DNA from: Gallibacter pasteurianus_A
GTDB taxonomy: Bacteria; Bacillota; Clostridia; Peptostreptococcales; Anaerovoracaceae
DNA: 64,000 nucleotides
Direction of reading: 5' to 3'
NCBI GenBank assembly: GCA_963596005.1
Contig: CAVBJF010000005.1
Span: 1 to 64,000 of the forward strand
Below are positions 1-9,026 of this stretch, one piece after another. Every line of letters starts with the position of its first letter. The first letter of the stretch is position 1. Both the position numbers and the translations under genes were made by a program. The notes beneath the pieces are model-generated. The model was not told the origin of the DNA and did not search any database. It saw nothing but the letters and a program-made list of their open reading frames with translations.

Positions 1-65
1 AAAGCCATAATAAATAAAGATAAATAGCAAAAAGTATTTCTATATGCTAAAAAAATTAACTCCTA

Positions 66-100
66 AAAAGGCGGATAGCAAGTAGCTATCGCCTTTTTTT
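66..100 (+). terminator. Rho-independent terminator of an off-window gene
   Basis: A stem of AAAGGCG-ATAGC pairs with GCTAT-CGCCTTT around an AAGTA loop, with one bulged G, and is followed by a run of seven T. It ends a rightward transcript whose gene lies left of the window. Bases 1-65 hold no recognisable gene. Confidence 0.75.
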
Positions 101-157
101 ATACTCAGGGGGGGAATTAAGGTCGCATGAGGCTATAGGTAAAAATTAAAAAACATA

Positions 158-186
158 TTGACAATAAATGGAAAATAATGTAAAGT
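158..186 (+). promoter_or_regulatory. Candidate sigma-A promoter for yraN-comM-dprA
   Basis: A perfect -35 box TTGACA at 158-163 is followed by a 17-base spacer and a weaker -10 box TAAAGT at 181-186. The predicted start lies about 50 bases before the yraN start codon. It comes after the upstream terminator, so it would drive the yraN-comM-dprA group. Confidence 0.5.
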
Positions 187-243
187 GTAATAAATAATTC
201 CAAAAATTACCAATTAACGCATATATTATTTAAAGGAGGAGCG

Positions 244-573
244 ATGAATAAAAAAGAATTTGGTAAGCTTGGCGAAGATATGGCAGCAAATTTTTTGAAG
301 CTTCAGGGATATGAAATAAAGAAGAGAAATTTTAGAAGTAGAATAGGTGAGGTCGATATAGTAGCAAGAAAGGACAATAAGATTGTCTTTTGTGAGGTTA
401 AGTCGCGAAGCGGTGATTTGATGGGTACGCCTGCTGAGGCTGTAAATGAAAGGAAAAAGGATCATATGAGGAAGGTTGCGGCGCTTTATATGATGGCGGA
501 GAAGGTTACTAATTATGATGTAGGTTTTGATGTGATAGAGGTTAAGTTAAATCATATCGAAAATGCTTTTTAG
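244..573 (+). CDS. yraN: YraN family protein (UPF0102)
   Basis: This 109-residue protein has the full length of the UPF0102/YraN family, small proteins with a PD-(D/E)xK nuclease-like fold whose biological role is not settled. The nuclease-like core is visible as GEVD at residues 35-38 and EVK at residues 51-53, preceded by the conserved GxxGE start at about residues 7-11. The start is fixed by AAAGGAGGAGCG immediately before ATG 244. It is the first gene of a group with comM and dprA, an order common in Clostridia, where these genes are linked to DNA uptake and processing. A nuclease role is inferred from the fold only. Confidence 0.93.
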   Translation: MNKKEFGKLGEDMAANFLKLQGYEIKKRNFRSRIGEVDIVARKDNKIVFCEVKSRSGDLMGTPAEAVNERKKDHMRKVAALYMMAEKVTNYDVGFDVIEVKLNHIENAF

Positions 574-588
574 TGTAGAGGTTATAAG

Positions 589-2157
589 ATGTTATCAAAA
601 ATATATACATGTACGCTCAGCGGAGCGGATGGAGAGCTGACATCAATAGAAGCGTATATATCAAGGGGACTTCCGGCATTTCATATAGTAGGTCTTACAG
701 ATACAGTAATAAAGGAATCAATAGAGCGAATACGGGCAGCGATAGGCAATAGCGAATTTGTATTCCCAATAAACAGGATTTCTGTGAATTTGGCACCTGC
801 AGACAAGAAAAAGAGCGGAAGTCATTACGACCTTGCTATAGCTGTCGCACTTTTAAAAGCCTCAAGGCAGATAGAAGATTTTAATGAAAACAATTACGCA
901 TTTTTTGGTGAGCTTACTCTTGATGGAAAAATAAATTCGGTTCCGGGCTTGCTACCGCTTGCGATGTGTGCGGAAGAAAATAAGATAAAAAATATCATAG
1001 TTCCAATGGGAAATATTGAGGAGGCTCTATTTATAAAAGAAAGCAACATAATAGGAGTCAATAATTTAAAAGAGGCAGTTGATGTTTTGCACGATAAGCA
1101 GGAAGTCAAAAATATAAAACAGGGGAATGAGATAAAAAGAAAAAAATTAATAAAGGTTACTGATTTTGAAAATGATGAGCTTGATTTTTCACAGGTATAT
1201 GGACAAGAGGTAGCAAAAAGGGCGGTTATAATATCTGCGGCAGGCGGACATAATATGCTTTTGCAAGGTCCTCCGGGAGTAGGCAAAAGCATGATTGCAA
1301 AGAGGTTTGCAGGCATATTGCCGAAAATGACTTATGAAGAACAAAAGGAAGTGACAAAAATTTATAGTATCGCCGGTATGCTTGACGAAAAAATGCCTGT
1401 AATATCAAAAAGGCCTTTTCGCATGCCTCATAGTAGTATTACGACGGCAGCCCTTATTGGTGGTGGTAGTAAGATAAAGCCGGGAGAGATTTCGCTTGCT
1501 GATAAAGGAGTTTTGTTTTTAGATGAAGTGAATACATTTAACAGTCAGGTTTTGCAGAGAATGAGGCAACCTATGGAAGACAGAGAAGTAAAAATAGTCA
1601 GAAATAGAGAATGTATGAGTCTGCCGGCGGATTTTATTCTTATTTGTGCGGCAAATGTCTGTGGATGCGGTTATGCGGGAGATGACGAAAATGTATGCGT
1701 TTGCACACAGGCGCAACTCGCTTCATTTAGAGAAAAACTTTCGGCGCCATTTATGGATAGGATAGATATATATGTAAAAATGGCAAAGGTTAAATATGAG
1801 GAAGCTATGCAAATTTGCGATTCTCATGCTAGTGGGGCAAGTAAAAAAAGGCTTGATACCAGAAGTATGCTGTTTGAGGTTGAAAGAGTCCGAGAAATTC
1901 AAAGGAAAAGGTATAAAGGCGAAAAAATAGATTTAAATGGCAGATTGGATGCAAAAATGATTGAAAAATATATTTCCTTGGATGGAGAGGCTTCAGAATT
2001 TTTAAAACAGGCGTATGAGAAATTAAAATTGAGCATGAGAGGAATGCATAAGATGCTCAAAGTCGCTCGCACCATAGCAGATCTCGACAATTCTAAAGAA
2101 ATTAAGATTGTACATTTAGCAGAGGCTCTTAGTTACCGAAGGGATCGGGAGGGATAA
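589..2157 (+). CDS. comM: ComM/YifB family Mg-chelatase-like AAA+ ATPase
   Basis: A 522-residue YifB/ComM family ATPase of full family length. The N-terminal third is the ChlI-like/S5-fold domain (start LSKIYTCTLSGADG, then the AxxPADxKKxGxxxDLAIA stretch near residues 68-85). The AAA+ module follows, with Walker A GPPGVGKS near residues 227-234 and Walker B VLFLDEV near 308-314. A cysteine-rich loop (CGCGY and CVC) sits near 360-375, at the place where family members carry a similar motif. In naturally competent bacteria ComM is a hexameric helicase that promotes branch migration of integrating DNA. It lies 15 bases after yraN and 2 bases before dprA, which supports a DNA-processing operon. 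No other competence genes are in this window. Confidence 0.93.
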   Translation: MLSKIYTCTLSGADGELTSIEAYISRGLPAFHIVGLTDTVIKESIERIRAAIGNSEFVFPINRISVNLAPADKKKSGSHYDLAIAVALLKASRQIEDFNENNYAFFGELTLDGKINSVPGLLPLAMCAEENKIKNIIVPMGNIEEALFIKESNIIGVNNLKEAVDVLHDKQEVKNIKQGNEIKRKKLIKVTDFENDELDFSQVYGQEVAKRAVIISAAGGHNMLLQGPPGVGKSMIAKRFAGILPKMTYEEQKEVTKIYSIAGMLDEKMPVISKRPFRMPHSSITTAALIGGGSKIKPGEISLADKGVLFLDEVNTFNSQVLQRMRQPMEDREVKIVRNRECMSLPADFILICAANVCGCGYAGDDENVCVCTQAQLASFREKLSAPFMDRIDIYVKMAKVKYEEAMQICDSHASGASKKRLDTRSMLFEVERVREIQRKRYKGEKIDLNGRLDAKMIEKYISLDGEASEFLKQAYEKLKLSMRGMHKMLKVARTIADLDNSKEIKIVHLAEALSYRRDREG

Positions 2158-2159
2158 TT

Positions 2160-3041
2160 ATGGAATTCTTGAGAGGCGAATATAACAACATAGAAACGAT
2201 AGAGATTGCTTCGCCGGTATTCCCAAAGAAGCTTAAACAGATATTTACACCACCTAAGAGACTTTATTGTATAGGCAAATTGGAGCTTTTAAATAATCCA
2301 AAAAAAGTTGCCATAGTCGGATCTCGCAAAATGAGCACATATGGTAAATGGGTTACAGACGCAATATCCGGAGAGTTAAGCGAAAGCGGAGTTACGGTTG
2401 TCAGCGGCATGGCAATGGGTGTAGATGCTGTTGCACATAAAGCAGCAATGGATAAAAGAGGGAATACGATAGCAGTTCTTGGGTGTGGAGTAGATATTTG
2501 TTATCCGGTCGTAAATAGGGGAATTTATGAAAGGCTCAAGGTAAACAGCTTGGTGATATCAGAATACCCACCACAGACTGAGGCGAGGAAATGGACATTC
2601 CCTGAAAGAAACAGAATTATAGCAGGACTTTGTGAACTTACCATAGTCACAGAGGCAGGCCTAAACAGTGGGGCTCTCATAACGGCAGAACATGCTATGG
2701 AGGCAAATCGCAGAGTTATGGCGGTACCGGCAAATATCAACAGCTCATACAGTATCGGTTCAAATAAACTTATTTATGATGGAGCAGAGCCGATCATAGT
2801 CATAGATGATGTACTTAGAGCTGTGGGGGTAAATAAAAAAAAGTCGGAAGAAAAGGGATTAAATCTCGGAGAAGAGGAGAAAGAAATTTATACGATAGTA
2901 AATCGCAGAGGAGAGATCAGTATAGAGCAAATTTGTATGGAAACAGGATATAAACCTGCATATATAAATGCGATAGTAACGATCCTTGAAATGAAAGGGG
3001 TAGTTGCAACCTCGCTTGGAAAGGTAATCGTTTTAAAATAA
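2160..3041 (+). CDS. dprA: DNA-processing protein DprA
   Basis: A 293-residue DprA (Smf) homologue. The Rossmann-like core shows VGSRKMSTYG near residues 54-63, the GMAMGVDAVAH loop near 80-90, PERNRIIAG near 148-156 and EAGLNSGALITAEHAMEANR near 163-182, the usual single-strand DNA and RecA-loading signature. The last 65 residues form a winged-helix-like C-terminus. DprA protects incoming single-stranded DNA and loads RecA during natural transformation. The start codon lies two bases after the comM stop, with GGGAGG inside the comM 3' end as ribosome binding site, so translation of the two is probably coupled. The protein is slightly short at its N-terminus relative to family members that carry a SAM-like domain. 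Confidence 0.94.
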   Translation: MEFLRGEYNNIETIEIASPVFPKKLKQIFTPPKRLYCIGKLELLNNPKKVAIVGSRKMSTYGKWVTDAISGELSESGVTVVSGMAMGVDAVAHKAAMDKRGNTIAVLGCGVDICYPVVNRGIYERLKVNSLVISEYPPQTEARKWTFPERNRIIAGLCELTIVTEAGLNSGALITAEHAMEANRRVMAVPANINSSYSIGSNKLIYDGAEPIIVIDDVLRAVGVNKKKSEEKGLNLGEEEKEIYTIVNRRGEISIEQICMETGYKPAYINAIVTILEMKGVVATSLGKVIVLK

Positions 3042-3102
3042 ATTTATAATAGTTAATTTTTTTTAATAGGTGTGAAAAAGTGAAAGGAAAAGGAAGAAAA
3101 AA

Positions 3103-3783
3103 ATGAAAAAAGGAATTTTAAGAAACAACAAAAAGAAAATTACTGTGGTTGCTATATGTTTAGGGCTATGTGTAGCATTTGTCATAAGCGGGTTTACATA
3201 TGCATATTTTACGGATACCAACGAGAAGGTGAATTCATTCTCGTTTGGGAATGTACGAAGCAGTGTAGTGGAAACCGCCTTTGATAATGCAGGAGATGCC
3301 AATCATAAAAATCTTGCGGCAAATTGCACAATCGTAAAAGACCCTAAAGTAGTAAATGACGGCTCACTTGATATGTATACATTTTTAAAGGTGACTGTGC
3401 CGCATAAAGAAGTAAAATATGCTGATAATGACGGACAAGTTACAAGCGGTGCAATCGACTTATTTTCTTACAGTATAAATAATGGTTGGAAGCTTGTAGA
3501 TACTATTAGCGAAACAGATGAGGTCAGCTATGTATATGCATATGCAGGAACAGATGACAATTTAACAGCTATTGCACCGGGCAATGAAACAACAACGCTA
3601 TTTGACAGTGTGACATTTGCAAATGTCATAGAAGGGCAAGATATAGAGGGAAAAACTTTTGATGTAAAAGTAATGGATTACTCTATCCAAACAAGTGACC
3701 TTGGAAGCAGCAAAGCAACAAATGCGAGCGAGGTATGGAGTATAGTCAGTAGACAAAAGACAGGAGTGAATTGGGCAAGGTAA
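3103..3783 (+). CDS. TasA/camelysin-like secreted protein with SipW-type signal
   Basis: This 226-residue protein opens with a basic stretch, a hydrophobic helix and the SipW-type signal ending (SGFTYAYFTDTNEKVNSFSFG, residues about 26-46). The mature part follows the TasA/camelysin pattern: KDPKVVNDGSLDMYTFLKV near residues 75-93, a tryptophan followed by repeated YAYAG-like strands, then LFDSVTF near 165-171 and a closing AxxxW. In Bacillus such proteins are processed by SipW and assemble into extracellular fibres of the biofilm matrix. It is the first gene of a five-gene surface locus that includes its likely peptidase at 4840. RBS GAAAGGAAAAGGAAG precedes the ATG. Fibre formation is inferred from the family. 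Confidence 0.82.
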   Translation: MKKGILRNNKKKITVVAICLGLCVAFVISGFTYAYFTDTNEKVNSFSFGNVRSSVVETAFDNAGDANHKNLAANCTIVKDPKVVNDGSLDMYTFLKVTVPHKEVKYADNDGQVTSGAIDLFSYSINNGWKLVDTISETDEVSYVYAYAGTDDNLTAIAPGNETTTLFDSVTFANVIEGQDIEGKTFDVKVMDYSIQTSDLGSSKATNASEVWSIVSRQKTGVNWAR

Positions 3784-3809
3784 GGCTGTCAAGAATGGGG
3801 GAGAGATAA

Positions 3810-4850
3810 TTGAAATCAAAAGCAAAAATAATATCTTTCTCCCTTATTATTTTAGCAAGCATATTTCTTGAGAGTGTTGTTTTTGCAGAAAATATAAAAA
3901 TATCAAGGGTAGAAAATAAGCTACAGACAAGCGGGATAGATTTTGAGGTAGAGGTCTTAAAAAATAATAGTGAGATTTATCCAAATAAAGAAGTTGCATA
4001 TACTGTAATACTTGACAATAAGGGTGTAGGGGCGTTTGTGAGATTTACACTTAATGCCAATATGCTATCTGATAGCTATTTTTACGGATTAAATAAAGAT
4101 CTTATAAAAAAAGGCGACTACTATTACTGTACGAAGCCCATTAAAAGCAAGGAAAGTGTAAAGCTTATGGATGGTTTTACAGTGCCGAAAGAGATTACAG
4201 ATACTGATACAAATATAACGATTTGTGGAAAGTATGAGGCGATACAAAGCCAAAATTTCTATCCTAACTTTAATAGTGACAATCCGTGGGGTGATGTATT
4301 GATAACAGAAGGCACCTTTGACGGTAGTAACTATATTGCTAAAGCAACAAAAGTTATGCCGATAGAAATAGATGTCGCAAGGGTGGCAAATATATCATCT
4401 GATGAAATATTAAGTAGCGAAATAATAAGCGGAGATACGATTGTAAGTAAGATAATTCTAAAAAATAACAGTAACACAGATAAAGAGGTTTTATTTGAAA
4501 GTGTTGCAAATCCTAATAGCAGGCTATTTTCTGAAATGAAATTAACACTAAAATACGAAAATAAAATCATCTATAGTGGCAAGCTGTCTAAAGCAAGCTT
4601 TAACAAAAAAATTGGCACTGTAAAAGCAAACGGAAGCAAAGAGTTGGGCTATGAAATTTCCATGTCAACAGAGGCAGATAATTTGTTATCAGACAAGAAA
4701 GATACGCTTGTCTGGCATATGGCAAGTAGAAATATAAAGAATGTGAAAACAGGTGGTAATTTTAGTATAGATGTACTTCTGATAGCACTTTTCTCAAGCG
4801 TGATTGTAGGTGGCATAGTCCATGTTATAGTTGGAAAAAATGGAAAATAG
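3810..4850 (+). CDS. Secreted TasA-like subunit with C-terminal membrane anchor
   Basis: A 346-residue protein beginning at TTG 3810, which has GGGGAGAG seven bases upstream; there is no competing ATG nearby. An ordinary Sec signal (hydrophobic residues 7-26, likely cut after VFA) is followed by a TasA-like pattern: NKGVGAFVRFTL near residues 70-81, a YYYCTKPI strand, and GKYEAIQSQNF near 135-145. A second, unassigned beta-rich part covers about 185-310. The last 25 residues hold one membrane helix with a short basic tail. It lacks the SipW-type signal of its neighbours, so it may be the membrane-anchored base of the fibre; that is inference. It overlaps the start of the SipW gene. Confidence 0.65.
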   Translation: MKSKAKIISFSLIILASIFLESVVFAENIKISRVENKLQTSGIDFEVEVLKNNSEIYPNKEVAYTVILDNKGVGAFVRFTLNANMLSDSYFYGLNKDLIKKGDYYYCTKPIKSKESVKLMDGFTVPKEITDTDTNITICGKYEAIQSQNFYPNFNSDNPWGDVLITEGTFDGSNYIAKATKVMPIEIDVARVANISSDEILSSEIISGDTIVSKIILKNNSNTDKEVLFESVANPNSRLFSEMKLTLKYENKIIYSGKLSKASFNKKIGTVKANGSKELGYEISMSTEADNLLSDKKDTLVWHMASRNIKNVKTGGNFSIDVLLIALFSSVIVGGIVHVIVGKNGK

Positions 4851-5337
4851 ATCGAGAAAAAACATATTTAAAAAAATAAAGATAATTATTCTCACATGTG
4901 TGATAGTGATACTTCTTTTGTATCTTTTCTTTAAGATAACATTACTCATATGCATAAGTGGAAGTATGGAAAAGGAAATAAAGACAGGTTCTATTTGTGT
5001 TATAACAAAGAGAGTAGGCTATGAGGATATAAATGTAGGCGATATAGTTACCTTTACTCTTGGCAAACAAAATGTGACACACAGAGTAGTAGAAATAAAA
5101 GATGATTGTTGCATAACAAAGGGCGATAATAATGAAGATGTTGACAGCTTTGTCATGACAAAGGATAACTTTGTAGGAAAAGAATTGTTTGAAATCCCAT
5201 ATATCGGATATGCGGCAAAGTTTATTGATGATAATGTAATACTTTGTCTTGCGGTCATTTTTGTAGCGACACTTGCCCATACCATTTATACGAGTGTTTT
5301 AAAGCGTAGTAGGGTTAGTAGAGAGGAGAAATCATGA
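4840..5337 (+). CDS. sipW: SipW-type signal peptidase I
   Basis: About 165 residues with an N-terminal and a C-terminal membrane helix, the layout of the archaeal/ER-like SipW class. Numbered from the upstream TTG at 4831, the nucleophile is Ser45 in SGSM, the general base is His84 in THRVVE (bacterial LepB enzymes have lysine here) and acidic residues lie in KGDNNEDVD at 97-105. This His-for-Lys swap is the class hallmark. I chose ATG 4840 because GGAAAA lies just before it; TTG 4831 would add three residues. The gene overlaps its neighbours on both sides, which indicates tight co-translation. Its likely substrates are the SipW-type signals encoded at 3103 and 5334. Two ordinary LepB enzymes are encoded elsewhere at 36478 and 37155. 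Confidence 0.88.
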   Translation: MENRSRKNIFKKIKIIILTCVIVILLLYLFFKITLLICISGSMEKEIKTGSICVITKRVGYEDINVGDIVTFTLGKQNVTHRVVEIKDDCCITKGDNNEDVDSFVMTKDNFVGKELFEIPYIGYAAKFIDDNVILCLAVIFVATLAHTIYTSVLKRSRVSREEKS

Positions 5338-5894
5338 GTTATAAAAGGAGAGTGTGCATTGCAATTGTATTTTGCTTTGTACTGTCGGCACTATCTATCG
5401 GCTCTAGCCTTTGCTATTACATATATACATATGAAAAAGATAATATGCTATCAGTAGGTAGCAATGAATGCCAAATTATAAACACATTTAATGCTGACAA
5501 TTTACCTAAAAACATAACAAAGGGTACAGTAGTGCCGATGAAAATATCAGTGCTAAATACAGGCTGTACGGCATATGTTCGCATTTTTGTAGCGGTAAGT
5601 AATGACAGTATCAAAGACAAAATGACAATAGACTATAACGAGAGGCAGTGGCTTAACGAGAAGGGCAGTACAATAGACGGACAGTCTGTGTGGTACTATA
5701 AAGAGTCCATTAAGCCTAATAAAACCACGGAAGCTTTATGTGAAAGCATTACATTTAATGAGGATTTAAGTGCAACAGAAAGAGAAAATCTTGAAATAAT
5801 CGTATATGCTGAAACGGTGCAAAAAACAGGCGTTGATGAGCCTATCACAGATGATCCTCTTGCAGCATTTGACAGTATAAAAGGAGGTGAATAA
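5334..5894 (+). CDS. Small TasA-like secreted subunit
   Basis: A 186-residue protein whose ATG overlaps the SipW stop codon (ATGA), with AGAGGAG upstream. The N-terminus is basic then hydrophobic and ends with a degenerate SipW-type motif (a GSSLCYY segment followed by DNMLSVGSN). The mature part keeps the TasA-like landmarks: NTGCTAYVRIFV near residues 77-88, a WYYKESIKP strand near 121-129, and a final IIVYAETVQ near 155-163. It is shorter and more divergent than the protein at 3103. Being encoded directly after SipW it is probably a SipW substrate and a minor fibre subunit or cap. Function is inferred from family pattern and position. Confidence 0.68.
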   Translation: MSYKRRVCIAIVFCFVLSALSIGSSLCYYIYTYEKDNMLSVGSNECQIINTFNADNLPKNITKGTVVPMKISVLNTGCTAYVRIFVAVSNDSIKDKMTIDYNERQWLNEKGSTIDGQSVWYYKESIKPNKTTEALCESITFNEDLSATERENLEIIVYAETVQKTGVDEPITDDPLAAFDSIKGGE

Positions 5895-5896
5895 AT

Positions 5897-7972
5897 ATGA
5901 CGATAAAAAAGGTGATAAGTTTTGCAGTTTGTACAGCTATGCTTTTGGGTGTGTCTTTTACCCTTGCGACAGGAAAAGCTTTTGCTGCAATATCCGTATC
6001 TAAAGTTGCAGTTGGCACGCAAATAGATAGCAAATATGCTTTTACACCACGCTTTATACCCGGCAAAACTACTTTTGAGGGCTTTGGTGGATACTCATAT
6101 ACAGATGACCTTTGGGAAACTGACGATGATTTTCTTTCTTCAGCCAATCATTACCCCATAAGGCTTACATCTACGAGCCAAAAAGGTAATGTAGGAGTAT
6201 GGTATAAAAATGTCGGTACATATCAAGGCAAGGTCGTAAACATGAAAGTAACTGTTTCCGGCTGGGATGCTTTAAGAAAAAATGCGTCACTTAAGCCATA
6301 TGGCAAAAGCTACACAAAAACGAGCTACCCTATGGTAGTTTTCGCAAAATATAATTTAGGAGTATGGCAACCGACAAACTACATTAAGAATCTAAAAATA
6401 AAAGTAGATTTTTACGATATGGATGGCAACGCTTTAAAAATCAGCGGTCATATAACTTTTAGAGATATGGATGCCACTGAGAAATTAACACTGCATAATT
6501 CTGAAAAAGTATATTTGAAATCTAATTCGATTTTAAAATCGAGCGGTAACTATATAACAGGTAACGGAAGCACAGATGTTACTAATGCTGATACATTTGC
6601 TTGGTCAGAGGTTTTGCTTGATGATGTAAGCTCATTTACATATAACTATTCAAGATATGATTATGATGCGAAAACAGATTGGAGTACAAAGGCGCATACC
6701 ACAAGAAGCTGTTATTACTGGGCGTTAGAGCCTCAAACCATAACAAGCTTTACAACGCCTTCGCCAACTATAAGTGGGCAGAAAGAAGCAATTGCAGGCA
6801 AAAATTATGATATCTGGCAAGTAAACTTCTTTGTGCCTATGCAACCGAGCAGTACATATTATTACAAAAAGTTTGTACTAACTGATACCTTACCGGAGCC
6901 TTTTTCCTTTAAATCGGCTAAAATCACAGATGATACGGGAGTAGATGTGACTGATAAGTTTATGATTACTTGTGATAGCAGTAATAAGCTGACAGCTACG
7001 CTCGGCGATTATAAGTCAAATGATACTTTTTATAATAAGAGTTATACGATGACAATAAATGGCTGTTTTGAGGATAAGGACTATAAGGATTATAAGACAA
7101 GATATGGGATAGCTTTTAACAATTGTATTACACTAACTGCAAATAATAGCGGTACGGATACAGCGTTAAAAACAGAAACTGTTACCACTACGCTCCTTTT
7201 TTGGCTTAATTTTTCTACAGATACGGAAACTGTAACGGTTGGTAATGCAAGTGGTTATAAGAGCTATACATATTTAGATGGTTGTAATTCTATTCAATGT
7301 ATTATCAGCAGTGCTGCTACTACCAGACCGTATTTGGATTTTACAATAAATTACTCAGGTCGTGAACTTAGAAATATTTACATTAGCGGAGATCCTATTT
7401 TAGACGAAAATGAAAAATTAGAGCGTTCAGATAGTGGGTATTACAGCCATAATTATAATATTTTAAAGGAAAATACAGGCTTTACAAGATTATATGAGAT
7501 GTCGCAATATATAGGCTCTAGATATCTTATTTCCGAAATGGAATTAACGAAAAATACTACTGTTTATGTGACAACAAGACCTCTTGAGTGCGAGCTTGAA
7601 GTTACTAAAAATGTTGCAAAGGAGAATATAAATATTGCAAACGGAAAGCCCGTCGCAATATTTATATGTGAGGGTAGCGATGTAACAGGCGCACAGCATA
7701 CATTTATTAAAGCGGCACAATGCACTAAAAATTTTGACGGAGATTATACCGGGACAGTAAAGTTTACAGGCATTCCTGCCGGCAAAAACTATGAAGTCAA
7801 AGAAATAAACCAGGCACGCTTTAATTGTAGCTTAAATGAGGTCGTGGATTTTATATCTGCCGATATATATAGTTTAAAAGCTACAATCACAGATGATACA
7901 GAAAATAACATACAAAAAAAATGGCAATATTTTGGTGATAATGATTTGGTTATAAATAGTTTTAAAAACTAA
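5897..7972 (+). CDS. Large secreted adhesin-like surface protein
   Basis: A 691-residue exported protein with a normal Sec signal (cleavage likely after AFA near residue 31) and AGGAGGTG seven bases before the ATG. The middle, about 310-450, resembles isopeptide-forming fimbrial domains (TDTLPEPFSF, a DVTDKF turn). The C-terminal 125 residues look like a Cna-B type domain: Lys571 in VTK, Glu633 in YEVKE and Asn687 in the final INSF are in the order expected for an internal Lys-Asn isopeptide bond. There is no LPxTG sorting signal and no C-terminal membrane helix, so attachment must be by assembly with partners. As the last gene of the SipW locus it may be a tip adhesin; no exact family is recognised. 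Confidence 0.68.
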   Translation: MTIKKVISFAVCTAMLLGVSFTLATGKAFAAISVSKVAVGTQIDSKYAFTPRFIPGKTTFEGFGGYSYTDDLWETDDDFLSSANHYPIRLTSTSQKGNVGVWYKNVGTYQGKVVNMKVTVSGWDALRKNASLKPYGKSYTKTSYPMVVFAKYNLGVWQPTNYIKNLKIKVDFYDMDGNALKISGHITFRDMDATEKLTLHNSEKVYLKSNSILKSSGNYITGNGSTDVTNADTFAWSEVLLDDVSSFTYNYSRYDYDAKTDWSTKAHTTRSCYYWALEPQTITSFTTPSPTISGQKEAIAGKNYDIWQVNFFVPMQPSSTYYYKKFVLTDTLPEPFSFKSAKITDDTGVDVTDKFMITCDSSNKLTATLGDYKSNDTFYNKSYTMTINGCFEDKDYKDYKTRYGIAFNNCITLTANNSGTDTALKTETVTTTLLFWLNFSTDTETVTVGNASGYKSYTYLDGCNSIQCIISSAATTRPYLDFTINYSGRELRNIYISGDPILDENEKLERSDSGYYSHNYNILKENTGFTRLYEMSQYIGSRYLISEMELTKNTTVYVTTRPLECELEVTKNVAKENINIANGKPVAIFICEGSDVTGAQHTFIKAAQCTKNFDGDYTGTVKFTGIPAGKNYEVKEINQARFNCSLNEVVDFISADIYSLKATITDDTENNIQKKWQYFGDNDLVINSFKN

Positions 7973-8009
7973 AAATTATGGATTTGAGGCTCTTTCGGTT
8001 TTTGTTGCC

Positions 8010-8046
8010 TTTACTCTAATTTAAATGTAAAATAAATTAGAGTAAA
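8010..8046. repeat. Perfect 14-bp inverted repeat upstream of lipid kinase gene
   Basis: TTTACTCTAATTTA at 8010-8023 and TAAATTAGAGTAAA at 8033-8046 are exact inverted copies around a nine-base loop. No T run follows on either strand, so it is not a classical terminator. It ends two bases before the ribosome binding site of the gene at 8058 and could be an operator or a 5' leader hairpin. Confidence 0.7.
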
Positions 8047-8057
8047 AGGGGACAGAG

Positions 8058-9026
8058 ATGGAAAAGAAACATATCCTTGTGCTAAATCCGGCAGCGGGAC
8101 AAGGTAAAGCGATAGATTTAAAAGAAGCAATTTTAAAGGCGAAAGAAAAAACGGCTTTAGATATTGAAATATACGAAACAAAAGAAGTTCTTGATGCTGA
8201 GGTTTTTGCATCTGCTGTTGTTAAAAATATTGATGATACGAAAAAGGTGCGAATTTATGCTTGCGGCGGGGATGGGACGGTCAATGAAATCTTAAATGCC
8301 ATTTTGCATACCGGCAAGATGGATAATATAGAGCTTGGCATCGTGCCTGTTGGCACAGGCAATGATTTTGTCAGAAATTTTGGGGATCTTGAGGATTTTT
8401 TAGACATAGAAAAACAGTTAAGCTTTGAAACGCAACAAACAGATGTTATAAAGTATCAATTTAGGAAAAACGATTTTACATATACAAGATACGGCATAAA
8501 TATGTTCAACATAGGGTTTGATTGTAATGTGGTTGACATAACGGCAAGATTAAAAAGATTACCGTTAGTTTCGGGGTCTATGGCATATATTATGGGTGTC
8601 GCTGCAATGCTGGTAAGAAAGAAAGGGGCAAATCTCAAGGTTGAATTTGAGGACGGAGAAATATTTGATGGCAAGATGCTTTTGATAGCTATTGCAAACG
8701 GTTGTTTTTGCGGTGGCGGTGTTAAGGGTGTGCCATATGCAAGCACAAACGATGGTCTTATGGATATAAGTCTAATTAAAAAGTGTGGAAGGATAGAGTT
8801 TTTAAAACTATTTCCGCAGTATGCTAAAGGAACTCATTTAGAAAATAAGAAAGCACATGATCTTATTATATACAAAAAGAGTAAAAAATTAAAAATAATA
8901 GCGAATGAAACGGCGATGTTATTTAGTGCAGACGGAGAAATAACAGAGGCAGATGAGATATCTTTTGAAATAGTGCCAAAGGCTATTTCTGTAGCCTTGC
9001 CGACTGAGGGAGGAAGCGAAAAATGA
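8058..9026 (+). CDS. YegS/BmrU family diacylglycerol/lipid kinase
   Basis: A 322-residue lipid kinase of the DAGK catalytic-domain family. Visible motifs are LNPAAGQGKA near residues 8-17 (phosphate-binding loop), CGGDGTVNE near 69-77 (the ATP-binding GGDGT signature) and PVGTGNDFVRN near 96-106. The C-terminal half is the beta-sandwich with FSADGE near 291-296. Members phosphorylate diacylglycerol or related lipids at the membrane and recycle lipid intermediates; the exact substrate cannot be read from sequence. It overlaps proC by four bases (ATGA), so the two are co-translated although not functionally linked in an obvious way. A strong inverted repeat lies just upstream. Confidence 0.9.
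   Translation: MEKKHILVLNPAAGQGKAIDLKEAILKAKEKTALDIEIYETKEVLDAEVFASAVVKNIDDTKKVRIYACGGDGTVNEILNAILHTGKMDNIELGIVPVGTGNDFVRNFGDLEDFLDIEKQLSFETQQTDVIKYQFRKNDFTYTRYGINMFNIGFDCNVVDITARLKRLPLVSGSMAYIMGVAAMLVRKKGANLKVEFEDGEIFDGKMLLIAIANGCFCGGGVKGVPYASTNDGLMDISLIKKCGRIEFLKLFPQYAKGTHLENKKAHDLIIYKKSKKLKIIANETAMLFSADGEITEADEISFEIVPKAISVALPTEGGSEK

Noticed and set aside
894..1316. Long antisense reading frame inside comM
   Set aside because: It has no ribosome binding site and mirrors codon bias of comM on the other strand.
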